Shown one piece after another: positions 8,958 through 16,829 of a stretch of 64,000 nt of DNA. The stretch lies in contig SHMT01000009.1 of assembly GCA_004282745.1 (NCBI GenBank), forward strand, positions 63,039 through 127,038, written 5' to 3'. Numbering within the stretch: position 1 is the first letter of the stretch; each line of letters starts with the position of its first letter. Source of the DNA: Candidatus Scalindua sp. SCAELEC01 (GTDB taxonomy: Bacteria > Planctomycetota > Brocadiia > Brocadiales > Scalinduaceae). Under the pieces are notes generated by a model. That model was not told the DNA's origin. It made no database searches and saw only the letters and a list, made by a program, of their open reading frames with translations. The translations under genes were made by a program, and so were the position numbers.

Positions 8958-9902
8958 TTAATACGGAACATAAGTAATCTTAACATAATCATTACTCACT
9001 GTGTTTACCGCATTCTCAATCTGGGATTTAAAATCTTTCTTTATTCTTGAAGGATTTCGTCTTTTCTGTTTGGAGTTCATCTTAGTTCTCTGAAAAAGAT
9101 TTATGGTTTTTCGGATCTTCTGCTCACAGATCTCTTCCGCTACGGCCATATCGTGTTTTATTGTGCGGCACATCACAATTATTTTTTTCATGCACTCAAA
9201 ATAGCTATTACTAACAACGTGTGCCCTCCCCTTCTCTGTCAAACGATATTCAGTAATTCCATAATGTGAACTTATCTTAAAGGAGACGTTCCCGTACGGA
9301 TTCTTTCCATAAAATTCCATGGTATTTTCTATCATATTCCCTAAATCTTGTTCTGAGGGAAAAACCCTTCTCATCAAAAAGAGGGCTCTCTCTTTTTCTC
9401 TCTCATTTGCATTCATCGCGTGACCATCTTCTCTTCGTTCATTCATATTTTCTTCTAATAAGAGGGTATAGGTAGGATGGATATGATAAACTACAAGGGA
9501 ACTGTTTTCAGTCATCAACTCTTCAAGAAACTGCACATCAAGACTCACTTTTGTGATATAACGATTATCCACTTTCTTCTCAGGTGTTTCCCCCCTCCCT
9601 ATTTCAACCCATTTTTCCTCTTCAGGCAAATATACCCAGCACTCTTCCACTCTTGAAGACTTTAAGAGTTTTCTCATATCTGCCACTCCTCTTTTTTCAT
9701 TTTTGTAGACAATTGATCGGTACTTATTCTCAGCATTAGCAATCAGCCCCTCCAAAACAACACGTTCTCGGTTCTGCTCATCCATTTCCAGAGCATTTGC
9801 AACTCGATAAAAATGACAAAAAAACGATAGACAGATCCACGAGAATATGAAAAAGTTCTTTAATAAGCGAGAAACCATACCTGACAGATTAGTTACAAAC
9901 AT
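8958..9902 (-). CDS. Secreted or membrane-anchored protein with a JAMM-like signature
   Basis: A 314-residue protein of unknown function. The start at 9902 is chosen because AAGGA lies 5 bases upstream; the frame continues 9 codons further without a binding site. A hydrophobic segment near residues 15-37 would export or anchor it. The segment V-V-Y-H-I-H-P at residues 137-143 followed by P-S-E-Q-D-L at 182-187 recalls the H-x-H-P ... P-S-x-x-D zinc site of JAB/MPN (JAMM) proteins, but with about 38 residues between the halves instead of about 7. The C-terminal third is basic and helical. It is convergent with the gene at 8250-8876. The JAMM idea is tentative. Confidence 0.6.
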   Translation of the reverse strand: MFVTNLSGMVSRLLKNFFIFSWICLSFFCHFYRVANALEMDEQNRERVVLEGLIANAENKYRSIVYKNEKRGVADMRKLLKSSRVEECWVYLPEEEKWVEIGRGETPEKKVDNRYITKVSLDVQFLEELMTENSSLVVYHIHPTYTLLLEENMNERREDGHAMNANEREKERALFLMRRVFPSEQDLGNMIENTMEFYGKNPYGNVSFKISSHYGITEYRLTEKGRAHVVSNSYFECMKKIIVMCRTIKHDMAVAEEICEQKIRKTINLFQRTKMNSKQKRRNPSRIKKDFKSQIENAVNTVSNDYVKITYVPY

Positions 9903-10024
9903 TTTATCCTTGATTTTTGTGATATCCATCTGTTATTCTGCCACAAGGTTTGGAAGTGTACAAGGAAAGATTGTTCTCTTTCTTTCATGTTTGTAAAATT
10001 TTTTTCATCTTTGCACACTTAACA

Positions 10025-10171
10025 AGTGTCTGAACGAAAACCCTGTGTTTGAATGAAAAGTGCCTAGGTACAAGGCGCGCAACAATTTCGTAACCGGAAC
10101 GTACAATTGTACTTGAGGATTTCTAAATTGTTGCAGCAACGTAGTAGATGGGTAGTTTTCGTTCAAACACT
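10025..10171 (+). mobile_element. MITE-like palindromic element, copy A
   Basis: A 147-bp element bounded by 17-bp inverted repeats: AGTGTCTGAACGAAAAC at the left and the complement of AGTGTTTGAACGAAAAC at the right. The inner part is an imperfect palindrome around GTACAATTGTAC at 10101-10112. It has no coding capacity. The right flank is TA and the left is AA, close to the TA duplication of IS630/Tc1-mariner elements and their MITEs. A second copy in opposite orientation is at 55966-56112, differing at 6 positions. It occupies most of the gap upstream of the DUF1566 gene. Confidence 0.85.
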
Positions 10172-10184
10172 AACTATCAGAACC

Positions 10185-10799
10185 ATGAATCTTCAACTAT
10201 CTGCTCACAAGTTAAAGGCGCGAGCCACCATACTCTTAACTATCTCTTTTCTTACCGCACTGCTTACCTCTCTGATTTGCAGCACTGCATCCGCAGAAAA
10301 AAAGGGAGAGCCGCAAGTAAAATTACGTTCCACCTGTGGAAACTTCGCGGATGATTCAATGGTTAAGAAATACAACTTTTACGACAAGTTCGACAATATG
10401 ACAGGCGATTTTGCTAATGATTACGAACTTAAGATCATTAGTGGGGAAAGTGTAGTCATAGACCATGCAACGGGTCTTATGTGGCACCAGTCAGGCTCAA
10501 ACCAGTGTCTCAATTGGGAAGATTCAAAGAAATGGGTCAGCGATTTAGACATTAAAGGCTATGCTGGATACAAAGATTGGAGATTACCCACTATGGAAGA
10601 GGCAGCGTCGCTTTTGGAATCAAAGCAGATGAATGGTGATTTATTTATCGACCCAATTTTCGACAAAAAACAAATATGGATTTGGACTGGAGATAGTTAT
10701 GTATCTGGAGGCGCCTGGCTTGTACATTACGGTTGTGGTTGTGTATTTTGGAGAAGTATCGGCTCACGTTACGTCCGCCCGGTACGGAGCCTCAATTAA
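10185..10799 (+). CDS. Secreted DUF1566 (Lcl C-terminal-like) protein
   Basis: A 204-residue protein. The ATG at 10185 gives a signal peptide (hydrophobic residues 15-38, ending T-A-S-A-E); the frame continues upstream only into the mobile element. The DUF1566 core lies at about residues 90-200, with A-T-G-L-M-W near 96, the signature Y-K-D-W-R-L-P-T-M-E-E near 130, and the ending Y-V-R-P-V-R-S-L. These domains are common in exported, C-type-lectin-like or FGE-like proteins with no assigned enzyme activity. Its promoter and leader lie within or next to the MITE-like element. No clear ribosome binding site is visible. Confidence 0.8.
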   Translation: MNLQLSAHKLKARATILLTISFLTALLTSLICSTASAEKKGEPQVKLRSTCGNFADDSMVKKYNFYDKFDNMTGDFANDYELKIISGESVVIDHATGLMWHQSGSNQCLNWEDSKKWVSDLDIKGYAGYKDWRLPTMEEAASLLESKQMNGDLFIDPIFDKKQIWIWTGDSYVSGGAWLVHYGCGCVFWRSIGSRYVRPVRSLN

Positions 10800-10906
10800 A
10801 GCTAGAGTTCCTGGAATATTATGTTGTTTTTTTATCGAATGAAAAAAACAAAACAGCTCGCTATTATGTTATTTCGTAATAACTTAACAGAGGGGAGGGA
10901 TGGTAA

Positions 10907-11578
10907 ATGGTATTTTCTAAGAATTGTATTGTGTACCTGTTCGCCTTATCTATTTTCCTTGTTGGATGTGGGCAAGATCAAGAGCGCCCTTCAGAGAGTT
11001 TGACAAGTGAAGAACAAAACATTACCGACCATGGAAATAAAATCTTGGAAGAGGCAAAGGAGGAAGCAGTTGAGACTAAGGAATCCGTAGTTAAGCAATC
11101 AGAAGAAACTGAAGCCGAGGGGAGTGATCTGTTAGAAAAAGTTAAATCTCAAGCAGTGGAAATAAAAGAGAAGACTTCTTCGGTTATCGGTGAGCAATTT
11201 GACAAGGCCAAAGCTGTTTTTCATAAAGACAAGGAAGAAGACTCTATTACTGCGCACGGAGATGAAGCGGTAACCAAGTTAAATCAAACGGTAGAGGAGG
11301 ATGGCACCAAAATTGAGTCATCGGAAGGTGAGTCATCTTCGATCATAAAAAAGCTTATTGAAAAGGCCAGGGAGTTACTTGACCAAGGAAAGTATAAAGA
11401 ATCCATTGACGAAGCCCAGAAGGTACTGATTCATCACGATAGCGAATCGCAGGAAGCTATGGACATTATTTCAAAGGCTAAAGAAAAATTAAGCGAACTG
11501 GTTCCCGATGAAACCAGTGAAAAAGTTGAAGATCTGAAAGAGAACATTACCGATAAATTAAAAGGTCTCGGGGAATAA
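10907..11578 (+). CDS. Lipoprotein with amphipathic helical repeats and a TPR-like tail
   Basis: A 223-residue lipoprotein. The signal peptide ends in the lipobox L-V-G-C at residues 18-21, so Cys21 would be lipidated. Residues of about 35-130 are rich in E, K, S and T, with repeated A-K-E-E-A-V-E-T-K-E-S-V type segments resembling apolipoprotein or LEA-like amphipathic helices. Residues of about 145-200 (A-R-E-L-L-D-Q-G-K-Y-K-E-S-I) resemble one TPR unit. The ribosome binding site is the purine tract GAGGGGAGGGA at 10890-10900. No function can be named; an envelope or stress role is a guess. Confidence 0.75.
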   Translation: MVFSKNCIVYLFALSIFLVGCGQDQERPSESLTSEEQNITDHGNKILEEAKEEAVETKESVVKQSEETEAEGSDLLEKVKSQAVEIKEKTSSVIGEQFDKAKAVFHKDKEEDSITAHGDEAVTKLNQTVEEDGTKIESSEGESSSIIKKLIEKARELLDQGKYKESIDEAQKVLIHHDSESQEAMDIISKAKEKLSELVPDETSEKVEDLKENITDKLKGLGE

Positions 11579-11595
11579 AAGACGATAGAAGAGAA

Positions 11596-11642
11596 ATACC
11601 AGCCCTATGAAAAATAACGATGTTTTCTCATAGGGCTGGTAT
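11596..11642. terminator. Bidirectional hairpin terminator
   Basis: A perfect 15-bp stem (11596-11610 with 11628-11642) around a 17-base AT-rich loop, placed between the convergent lipoprotein and holA genes. On the minus strand it is followed by a T-rich run; on the plus strand it has no T-tract. Confidence 0.7.
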
Positions 11643-11835
11643 TCAATACCCATATAAGAAACACACCCTTTCAAGATTGCTCCGCGCCCCCTTAAATGCG
11701 GTTATTAGGCCGATCAATGGGCAAAACTATTTTTATCATCTGGTAAACGTAGGGGTTAGAGCAGTCGCAAAAGCATCTCTCCTCATCTTGGGAATCTAAA
11801 AACATGAGTTTGGTATCCCTAATCATTTAAAAATT

Positions 11836-12969
11836 TCACCTACACAATTTTGCCGTTAACTGTTCTATTACAATAGCTGGTGACAAGTTACTTGTTTTAC
11901 ACAACAAATCTGCTTCAAGCATACTTTTCCATTTATCGGACATCTCTTCTTCAACAAAATTTCTCGCCTGTCTTATGCTCTTTTTGACAAAGATTCTCTT
12001 TTGAGAGGTTTTTTCCAAAACCTCATTCTCTCCACCACCTTTAGCTAAAACTCTCAGCGTCTTCCATAACTCTTTCATCCTTTTGTGTAAAGCACTGATC
12101 ATCGTTATGGCAATCACCTTTTCATCAAATATGACATGCTTCCGTTCGTTCTCGATGCCGGAGTTAAACATGAGGTTGACAATCTGTATAGCTGAGACAA
12201 AATTTTTTTCACCCACAGCATCAAGTAAATGATAGATCTTTTCCCTGTGTCCCACCCCCAAGACATTCCAAATATCTTCTTCCGTAATTTGCTTTCTATC
12301 GCCAACATAAAGAGATAAAACCTCTAATTGCTTATCAATGATGGCCAATTCATTTCCAGCCTTTTCTATGAGAGTGAATGCGGTTTTCTGATTTATCACC
12401 TTTTCATACTCCCTCGCCTGCAAAACGATCCATTTTGTCAACTCACTCTCATACTCTGGCCTATTCCCTTCCCACGGTGCAGGTCTATCATAAAGAGCAT
12501 GACACTCGATATGAATACCTAGATTGCCGTTTAAGGACTTTGCGATCTTTTTCCTCCTATCTAAAGAGCCTATATTCAAAACTAAGCAATTTGAATTAAA
12601 TGGGGTTTCCACAAATTCCAAAAGCTTCTGTTGGTTCACCTCCAAAAATTTATCCGCATTCTCAACAACTACTAATTTGTATTTACCAAACATGGAACTA
12701 GTTCCAAGTTCTCCAAAGATATCGCAAGTGGACACTCCAGCATTGACATCATCGATAGCCAGGCCATCAAAGCTTTCAATACTTTTTTTATTTCCGGGCT
12801 CTTTGCCATGAAACACGATCAATCCTTGCTCTTCACCGCCATTAAGGAAAAAATTTTTTTTTATTTCGGACAAGACCCTCCTCTTAAGGAAGGATTCAGA
12901 GCCGCTTATTATGTACAACGGCAATTGATTATATCTTTTAGATTTGTTGATAAATTCAGAACATTTCAT
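11836..12969 (-). CDS. holA: DNA polymerase III delta subunit
   Basis: The delta subunit opens the beta sliding clamp as part of the clamp loader. The 377-residue length is slightly above the usual 330-350. The start M-K-C-S-E-F precedes the family segment L-Y-I-I-S-G-S-E-S-F-L at residues 18-28, which corresponds to the conserved G-x-D/E-x-F/Y-L motif of HolA; delta lacks a functional Walker site, as expected. The middle helical domain (around residues 200-250) has the family's N-E-L-A-I-I-D-K-Q-L-E pattern. It stands alone between two hairpin-bounded regions, with a hypothetical secreted protein gene upstream. Confidence 0.88.
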   Translation of the reverse strand: MKCSEFINKSKRYNQLPLYIISGSESFLKRRVLSEIKKNFFLNGGEEQGLIVFHGKEPGNKKSIESFDGLAIDDVNAGVSTCDIFGELGTSSMFGKYKLVVVENADKFLEVNQQKLLEFVETPFNSNCLVLNIGSLDRRKKIAKSLNGNLGIHIECHALYDRPAPWEGNRPEYESELTKWIVLQAREYEKVINQKTAFTLIEKAGNELAIIDKQLEVLSLYVGDRKQITEEDIWNVLGVGHREKIYHLLDAVGEKNFVSAIQIVNLMFNSGIENERKHVIFDEKVIAITMISALHKRMKELWKTLRVLAKGGGENEVLEKTSQKRIFVKKSIRQARNFVEEEMSDKWKSMLEADLLCKTSNLSPAIVIEQLTAKLCR

Positions 12970-13011
12970 GTTTCATATACGACAAAAGCAATTATTTTTT
13001 AAGGAATTTGG

Positions 13012-13578
13012 TTATTTCTCCAGCTGGTTCGTCCAATCGGAAGAATTCCTGTGTGAAGAGTCTTTAGAAAATCCATGCTCAACCAAGAACCATTTAGTGC
13101 CTGATTTTTTATAGGTAATTTTGTATGAGTAATCTACCATCCTCCATCTCCAGAAAAAAAAGTGAGACAATCCGGTGACAAATATATTTATTTCCAGTGC
13201 ATACGGGTCAATATCCTCGAATAAGGCAACACCGTTTTTCGTAACTCCCGGACCAAATTCTCCCTTCATCTCATGTGCCGTCATGTATTTATTTTCCCCT
13301 TCCGTGACTGTTGAAACAACTTCCTCAATAAATATATCTGTATAATTTTTCTGAGTATCGGTTGTTAAGAAGGTCTCCACTGGTACCAAGATCTCTTTAT
13401 CCGTAGTATTTCTAATTGAGTAAAACCAAATAATGTATTCTTTCTCCTCTCCTGAATCCATTTTATATGTAATTTTTTCAGGTACGCTCCAGCTAAAATC
13501 GACTTGTGATGCCTGAGAAATAAATGGAAAAGAGATAACAGCGAGAACCAACCAGAATAGACAATAAGCTTTTTTCAT
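13012..13578 (-). CDS. Secreted protein of unknown function
   Basis: A 188-residue protein. The start at 13578 is preferred because GGAG lies 8 bases upstream and the signal peptide (M-K-K-A-Y then hydrophobic to about residue 21, F-I-S-Q-A-S-Q) follows at once; 32 further upstream codons lack these. The mature part looks like beta strands, with S-I-R-N-T-T-D-K-E-I-L-V-P-V near residues 55-68, a pattern found in exported proteins with immunoglobulin-like folds. No catalytic motif is visible. It lies 105 bases after the FHA-protease gene and could be co-transcribed with it. Confidence 0.65.
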   Translation of the reverse strand: MKKAYCLFWLVLAVISFPFISQASQVDFSWSVPEKITYKMDSGEEKEYIIWFYSIRNTTDKEILVPVETFLTTDTQKNYTDIFIEEVVSTVTEGENKYMTAHEMKGEFGPGVTKNGVALFEDIDPYALEINIFVTGLSHFFFWRWRMVDYSYKITYKKSGTKWFLVEHGFSKDSSHRNSSDWTNQLEK

Positions 13579-13683
13579 CAATTTTTCTCCAAAACTGGCC
13601 ATGACAAAACCAAAAGTGAAAATTTCTTTTATTATGCTCCAACTCAGTCTGCCTGTTACAAAAAAAGCAAACATGGCAATACG

Positions 13684-15036
13684 CTATTCACCACTTTCAG
13701 CTTCTAGCAGCAACAGAGCATGCTTGATAGGAACCCCAAAATTAGCGCCTCCAAAACCACGAAATATACCGTAGTTTATCGCAATAACTTTACCCTCATT
13801 GTTAAAAAGAGGCCCACCGCTTCCACCGACTGTTGTCTGTGCATCATAAACAATCCTGTCCTTCAGCACATCACTTATGTGGCCTTGGGTTGTCATAGGC
13901 CTGATCAAGCCCCTCACTGATAGCTCCTGCGCTGCTTCAATAAATGATAATTGTGAAATTTCCTGTGCAATCATTGGATCTGTTTTTGCGAAAAGCGCAC
14001 TCAATCCCGCAGGATAGCCTATCAAGACAACCGGCTCTCCCTCTATTGCCTCGGTATGCCCAACGTCTAATTCAAGTATCGGAATATCGATACCCCGAGG
14101 ATCAAACCTCATCAATGCGACATCAGTGTCTTCAGAAACACTCACCACTTGAAGAGGAAAAGATTTTTTCACGTTTGGGAAAAAGGCCCTAAATTCCTCA
14201 AATCTCGGCTTGAAGCCCTTCCGCATTGTAACGAATTGGGCATTTTTCCCCCACCACGGTTCTGCAATATGATGATTCGTCAATATAAGGCCATCTTTAC
14301 TGACCAAAAAACCCGTTCCCGTATAGTCGGTTGTCAGCAAACTTCCGTCACTCCAGGACTTTAATGGCTCGCCCGATACCTCATCAATCAAAGAAAAAGA
14401 GCATTGAATAAGACAGACGCCACCACTATAATTTTTAATAATTTTTTCCGCAACGGTACTCTTTAACTCTAAAACCTCTACCCTTTTCGTTGTATCGATC
14501 AACGTGGTATATATGTTGTTGAAGAGAGTAACAACACCTCCAAAAATGATCACAAAAATAATACAACTGACTATCTTAAACGAAAAAGAGGATTGGGTGT
14601 ATGTCTCCGTGAATAGTGTCTTAAAAAAGAGAGTGGATGTTGTCAGTCTCCTTCCCTTATGAGGCTCTCTAGCAAGATCCATGGAATCTGCCAACATCTC
14701 CCTAAAGGGTTTACATCTGTCCCCCTCTTCAGCCTTAATCCTAAAACGTACTCTTGGGCCATTGTCACCAAATTCAATGAGATCGCTATCCTGTAAAACA
14801 ACCTCTTTGATCGGCCTATTGTTAACAAATGTACCACCATTGCTGTCCATATCCTTAAGTATGTAGGTACATTTCTCAAAACGTATTTCGGCATGGAGAG
14901 GAGACGTATTCCTATCAAGAGACGGCTCAAATCGCACATTGCACGAAGGACCGGTACCGATATTTATCTTTGTATCGGCAAAATACTCCGTTTTACCTCT
15001 TTTACTTCCCGAAAGATGAACAAATATCGCCTTCAC
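13684..15036 (-). CDS. FHA domain - transmembrane - trypsin-like serine protease
   Basis: A 450-residue fusion. Residues 1-100 are an FHA domain (S-P-L-H-A-E-I at 45-51 and D-S-N-G-G-T-F-V-N at 64-72); the usual G-R of the first loop is G-T. One membrane segment lies at about 155-174. The periplasmic part is an S1C-like protease with His256 in L-T-N-H-H-I, Asp305 in D-T-D-V-A-L and Ser406 in G-G-S-G-G-P-L. There is no PDZ domain. The architecture suggests a cytoplasmic phosphothreonine-binding module linked to an outside protease. It starts 4 bases inside the end of the upstream duplicated-domain gene, so the two are translationally coupled. Targets are unknown. Confidence 0.88.
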   Translation of the reverse strand: MKAIFVHLSGSKRGKTEYFADTKINIGTGPSCNVRFEPSLDRNTSPLHAEIRFEKCTYILKDMDSNGGTFVNNRPIKEVVLQDSDLIEFGDNGPRVRFRIKAEEGDRCKPFREMLADSMDLAREPHKGRRLTTSTLFFKTLFTETYTQSSFSFKIVSCIIFVIIFGGVVTLFNNIYTTLIDTTKRVEVLELKSTVAEKIIKNYSGGVCLIQCSFSLIDEVSGEPLKSWSDGSLLTTDYTGTGFLVSKDGLILTNHHIAEPWWGKNAQFVTMRKGFKPRFEEFRAFFPNVKKSFPLQVVSVSEDTDVALMRFDPRGIDIPILELDVGHTEAIEGEPVVLIGYPAGLSALFAKTDPMIAQEISQLSFIEAAQELSVRGLIRPMTTQGHISDVLKDRIVYDAQTTVGGSGGPLFNNEGKVIAINYGIFRGFGGANFGVPIKHALLLLEAESGE

Positions 15037-15605
15037 GCTTCACCATCAACGAAATAGTCGTATACAGTATCAGAAAAACTCCTCAACCCTTTCATCTCGT
15101 TACCAAATTTGGAGATCTCTTTTTCTAGCTCTCTCCTACTTTTAAAAAATTTTGATACATACTCTGCAACAAAGGTTTGAGCGGTGATAAAATTCATTTC
15201 GGGTCCTTTATCATTTGAGCTCTGAGAGATTTTATATGCCACCAAATCCGTTATCGTTTTCAATAGTATATCTTTATTACTACTGATACTATCTTTTACC
15301 AAGTGAAAATTTAAATGGTCTTTTTGACAAAAGTATTGATAAATATCTTCTGCAAATACCTGAATACCTTTGATACCTTTGCCAATCTTCAATAAGCTCT
15401 CGTGAAATCCATCCATACCGCTGAACTTTTCCAAAATATATTCAGCCAAAGTCTCCTCAGCAGTCAGCATATTATTTTCAGCACCACTATCATGGGAGTC
15501 CTTTGATATCTTGAATGCCAGGATATCTATGATTGACCTCAGTCTAGCATCTTTGGTACTACGGATTTCATCCTTAACTGTTTCAACATCCAGTCTTCCA
15601 GCCAT
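15033..15605 (-). CDS. Protein of two tandem copies of an unrecognised helical domain
   Basis: A 190-residue, soluble protein with no signal or membrane segment. Residues 8-92 and 101-185 align without gaps at an offset of 93, with roughly 40% identity by hand count; shared positions include V-K-D at the start, A-x-K-I-S, T-A, A-E-Y, K-G and the ending Y-x-Y-F. The composition suggests alpha helices. I do not recognise the domain. Its stop overlaps the start of the FHA-protease gene (ATGA), so the proteins probably act together, perhaps as a partner or ligand of the cytoplasmic FHA domain. That link is inference from gene coupling only. Confidence 0.8.
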   Translation of the reverse strand: MAGRLDVETVKDEIRSTKDARLRSIIDILAFKISKDSHDSGAENNMLTAEETLAEYILEKFSGMDGFHESLLKIGKGIKGIQVFAEDIYQYFCQKDHLNFHLVKDSISSNKDILLKTITDLVAYKISQSSNDKGPEMNFITAQTFVAEYVSKFFKSRRELEKEISKFGNEMKGLRSFSDTVYDYFVDGEA

Positions 15606-15824
15606 TAAAACAATTCAATAAACAAAATTAAAAAAAGTGTTCGATTTATTGTTAAAAATAAAAAAGAGGGAAAAAGGAAACGTTCGTCCTGAAAGCAAAG
15701 AGACTAATTGTTGTTAATTGACAACAATATTGTAGCAGATATAAGCCGGGCAGGAAAGTGTTGAAATGGGTGACTTATTAGTACGCGGTATTAACTCAAG
15801 CAGGTAAATTTAAATGAGAAGCAA

Positions 15825-15861
15825 TTATGGACTTCAGGGCTATTTACCCTAAAGTCCATAA
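15825..15861 (-). terminator. Hairpin terminator after the carboxypeptidase-regulatory-like gene
   Basis: TTATGGACTT at one side pairs with AAGTCCATAA at the other, and the stem continues after one mismatch (AGGG with CCCT) around a 7-base loop. It begins 16 bases after the stop of the gene at 15878-16228 on the minus strand. The T-tract is broken (TTGCTTCTC). Confidence 0.6.
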
Positions 15862-15877
15862 TAGATACTTTTTGTAA

Positions 15878-16228
15878 TTAGTGCCCCCCAGAAGCATGAA
15901 GAGCCTCTGCACCCAAATCAAATGTTACCTGTACGATTTCACCAGGTTGCACCCGAATACTTTTGCTCGCTTCACCACCATGTGGACCGGAAGCTGAAAG
16001 ATGGTGTTCGCCTTTCCGTACTTGAAAGGTAGCAATTCCATTTTTTCCGGTAGAGCTAGAGTCTTCACCGCAAGTCACCTCAGCATCTTGTAGCGGCGAA
16101 CCGAGACCTGATACTACAACTTGGATGCTAGCAGGTTTCTCTTCATATGCAGAACCCAGATTGCTTAAACAAAAAACGAGACCGGTAGCAAGTATTGCAA
16201 CAAACAGATATTTAAACTTATTTAACAT
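15878..16228 (-). CDS. Small exported protein with a carboxypeptidase-regulatory-like fold
   Basis: A 116-residue protein with a signal peptide (residues 5-27, ending G-S-A-Y). The mature part is a single beta-sandwich of the carboxypeptidase-regulatory or PEGA type: P-L-Q-D-A-E-V near 51-57, G-K-N-G-I-A-T-F near 72-79, then a strand ending V-T-F-D-L. Such domains act as binding or structural modules outside the cytoplasm. The ribosome binding site AGGGAG is 8 bases before the ATG. It stands alone, with a terminator downstream. The C-terminal H-A-S-G-G-H is unusual and could bind metal, but that is speculation. Confidence 0.75.
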   Translation of the reverse strand: MLNKFKYLFVAILATGLVFCLSNLGSAYEEKPASIQVVVSGLGSPLQDAEVTCGEDSSSTGKNGIATFQVRKGEHHLSASGPHGGEASKSIRVQPGEIVQVTFDLGAEALHASGGH

Positions 16229-16829
16229 CGATAATCTCCCTTCCTACAAATTAAAATCTTAAACTAACAACAGTAAAATATATTTGCACCCTCTTCTATG
16301 AGCCCAACACCACCCCCTCTCACCATAAAAAACTTAATACGCATAAAGATTTTTACTGCTAGATTATATAGCAATTCGGGGTTACGTCAAGAGATTTCCT
16401 TTTTAAACAAGGCACAATGCCACTCACCAAATATATCTGAACCTATTCCCTGCAGCCAAATTGAGAGTGTCGCAGTACAAACGACATAAACATCCACGAC
16501 TGGAACCGAAGCCCCAAGGATCGCAGAATCATAGGATAAGGTATTCTATTCAACCGCTATGTGGCAAGAAAATCTGTAATAGGTACTCGGGCTAACAAAA
16601 AAGACAAGTTGGTTCAGAAAAAGCATTCCGAACCAACTGCCCCGTATTATATAAAAATTCTATAAGCAATCAAGTGTTTTTCAATTCAGGATGTTATTTA
16701 TTACTCTCAAACTACAGATTGTTCGCACATCAGCGCAAACTAAATAAAAACCCCTGAAATAAAACAGAGAAAAAATTGGTTAACTTTTACCTCAATTTTC
16801 CACAATCCCTAAACCGAATACCATCCTAT
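16229..16829. other. Intergenic region of 601 bases
   Basis: I see no credible gene; the only open frame (about 63 codons on the plus strand) has no homology signature and no good binding site. The part near 16229-16300 should hold the promoter of the small secreted protein gene. The hairpin at 16603-16642 is the only clear structure. The rest is AT-rich with no repeats that I can recognise. Confidence 0.5.
16603..16642 (-). terminator. Rho-independent terminator
   Basis: On the minus strand AGTTGGTTCGGAA pairs with TTCTGAACCAACT (13 bp, one G-T pair) around a short loop and is followed by TTGTCTTTTTTG. It lies about 190 bases downstream of the degP-like gene and is the likely end of that transcript. 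Confidence 0.75.

Noticed and set aside
16298-16489. 63-codon open frame in the 601-base gap
   Set aside because: No ribosome binding site, no domain, and composition like non-coding sequence.
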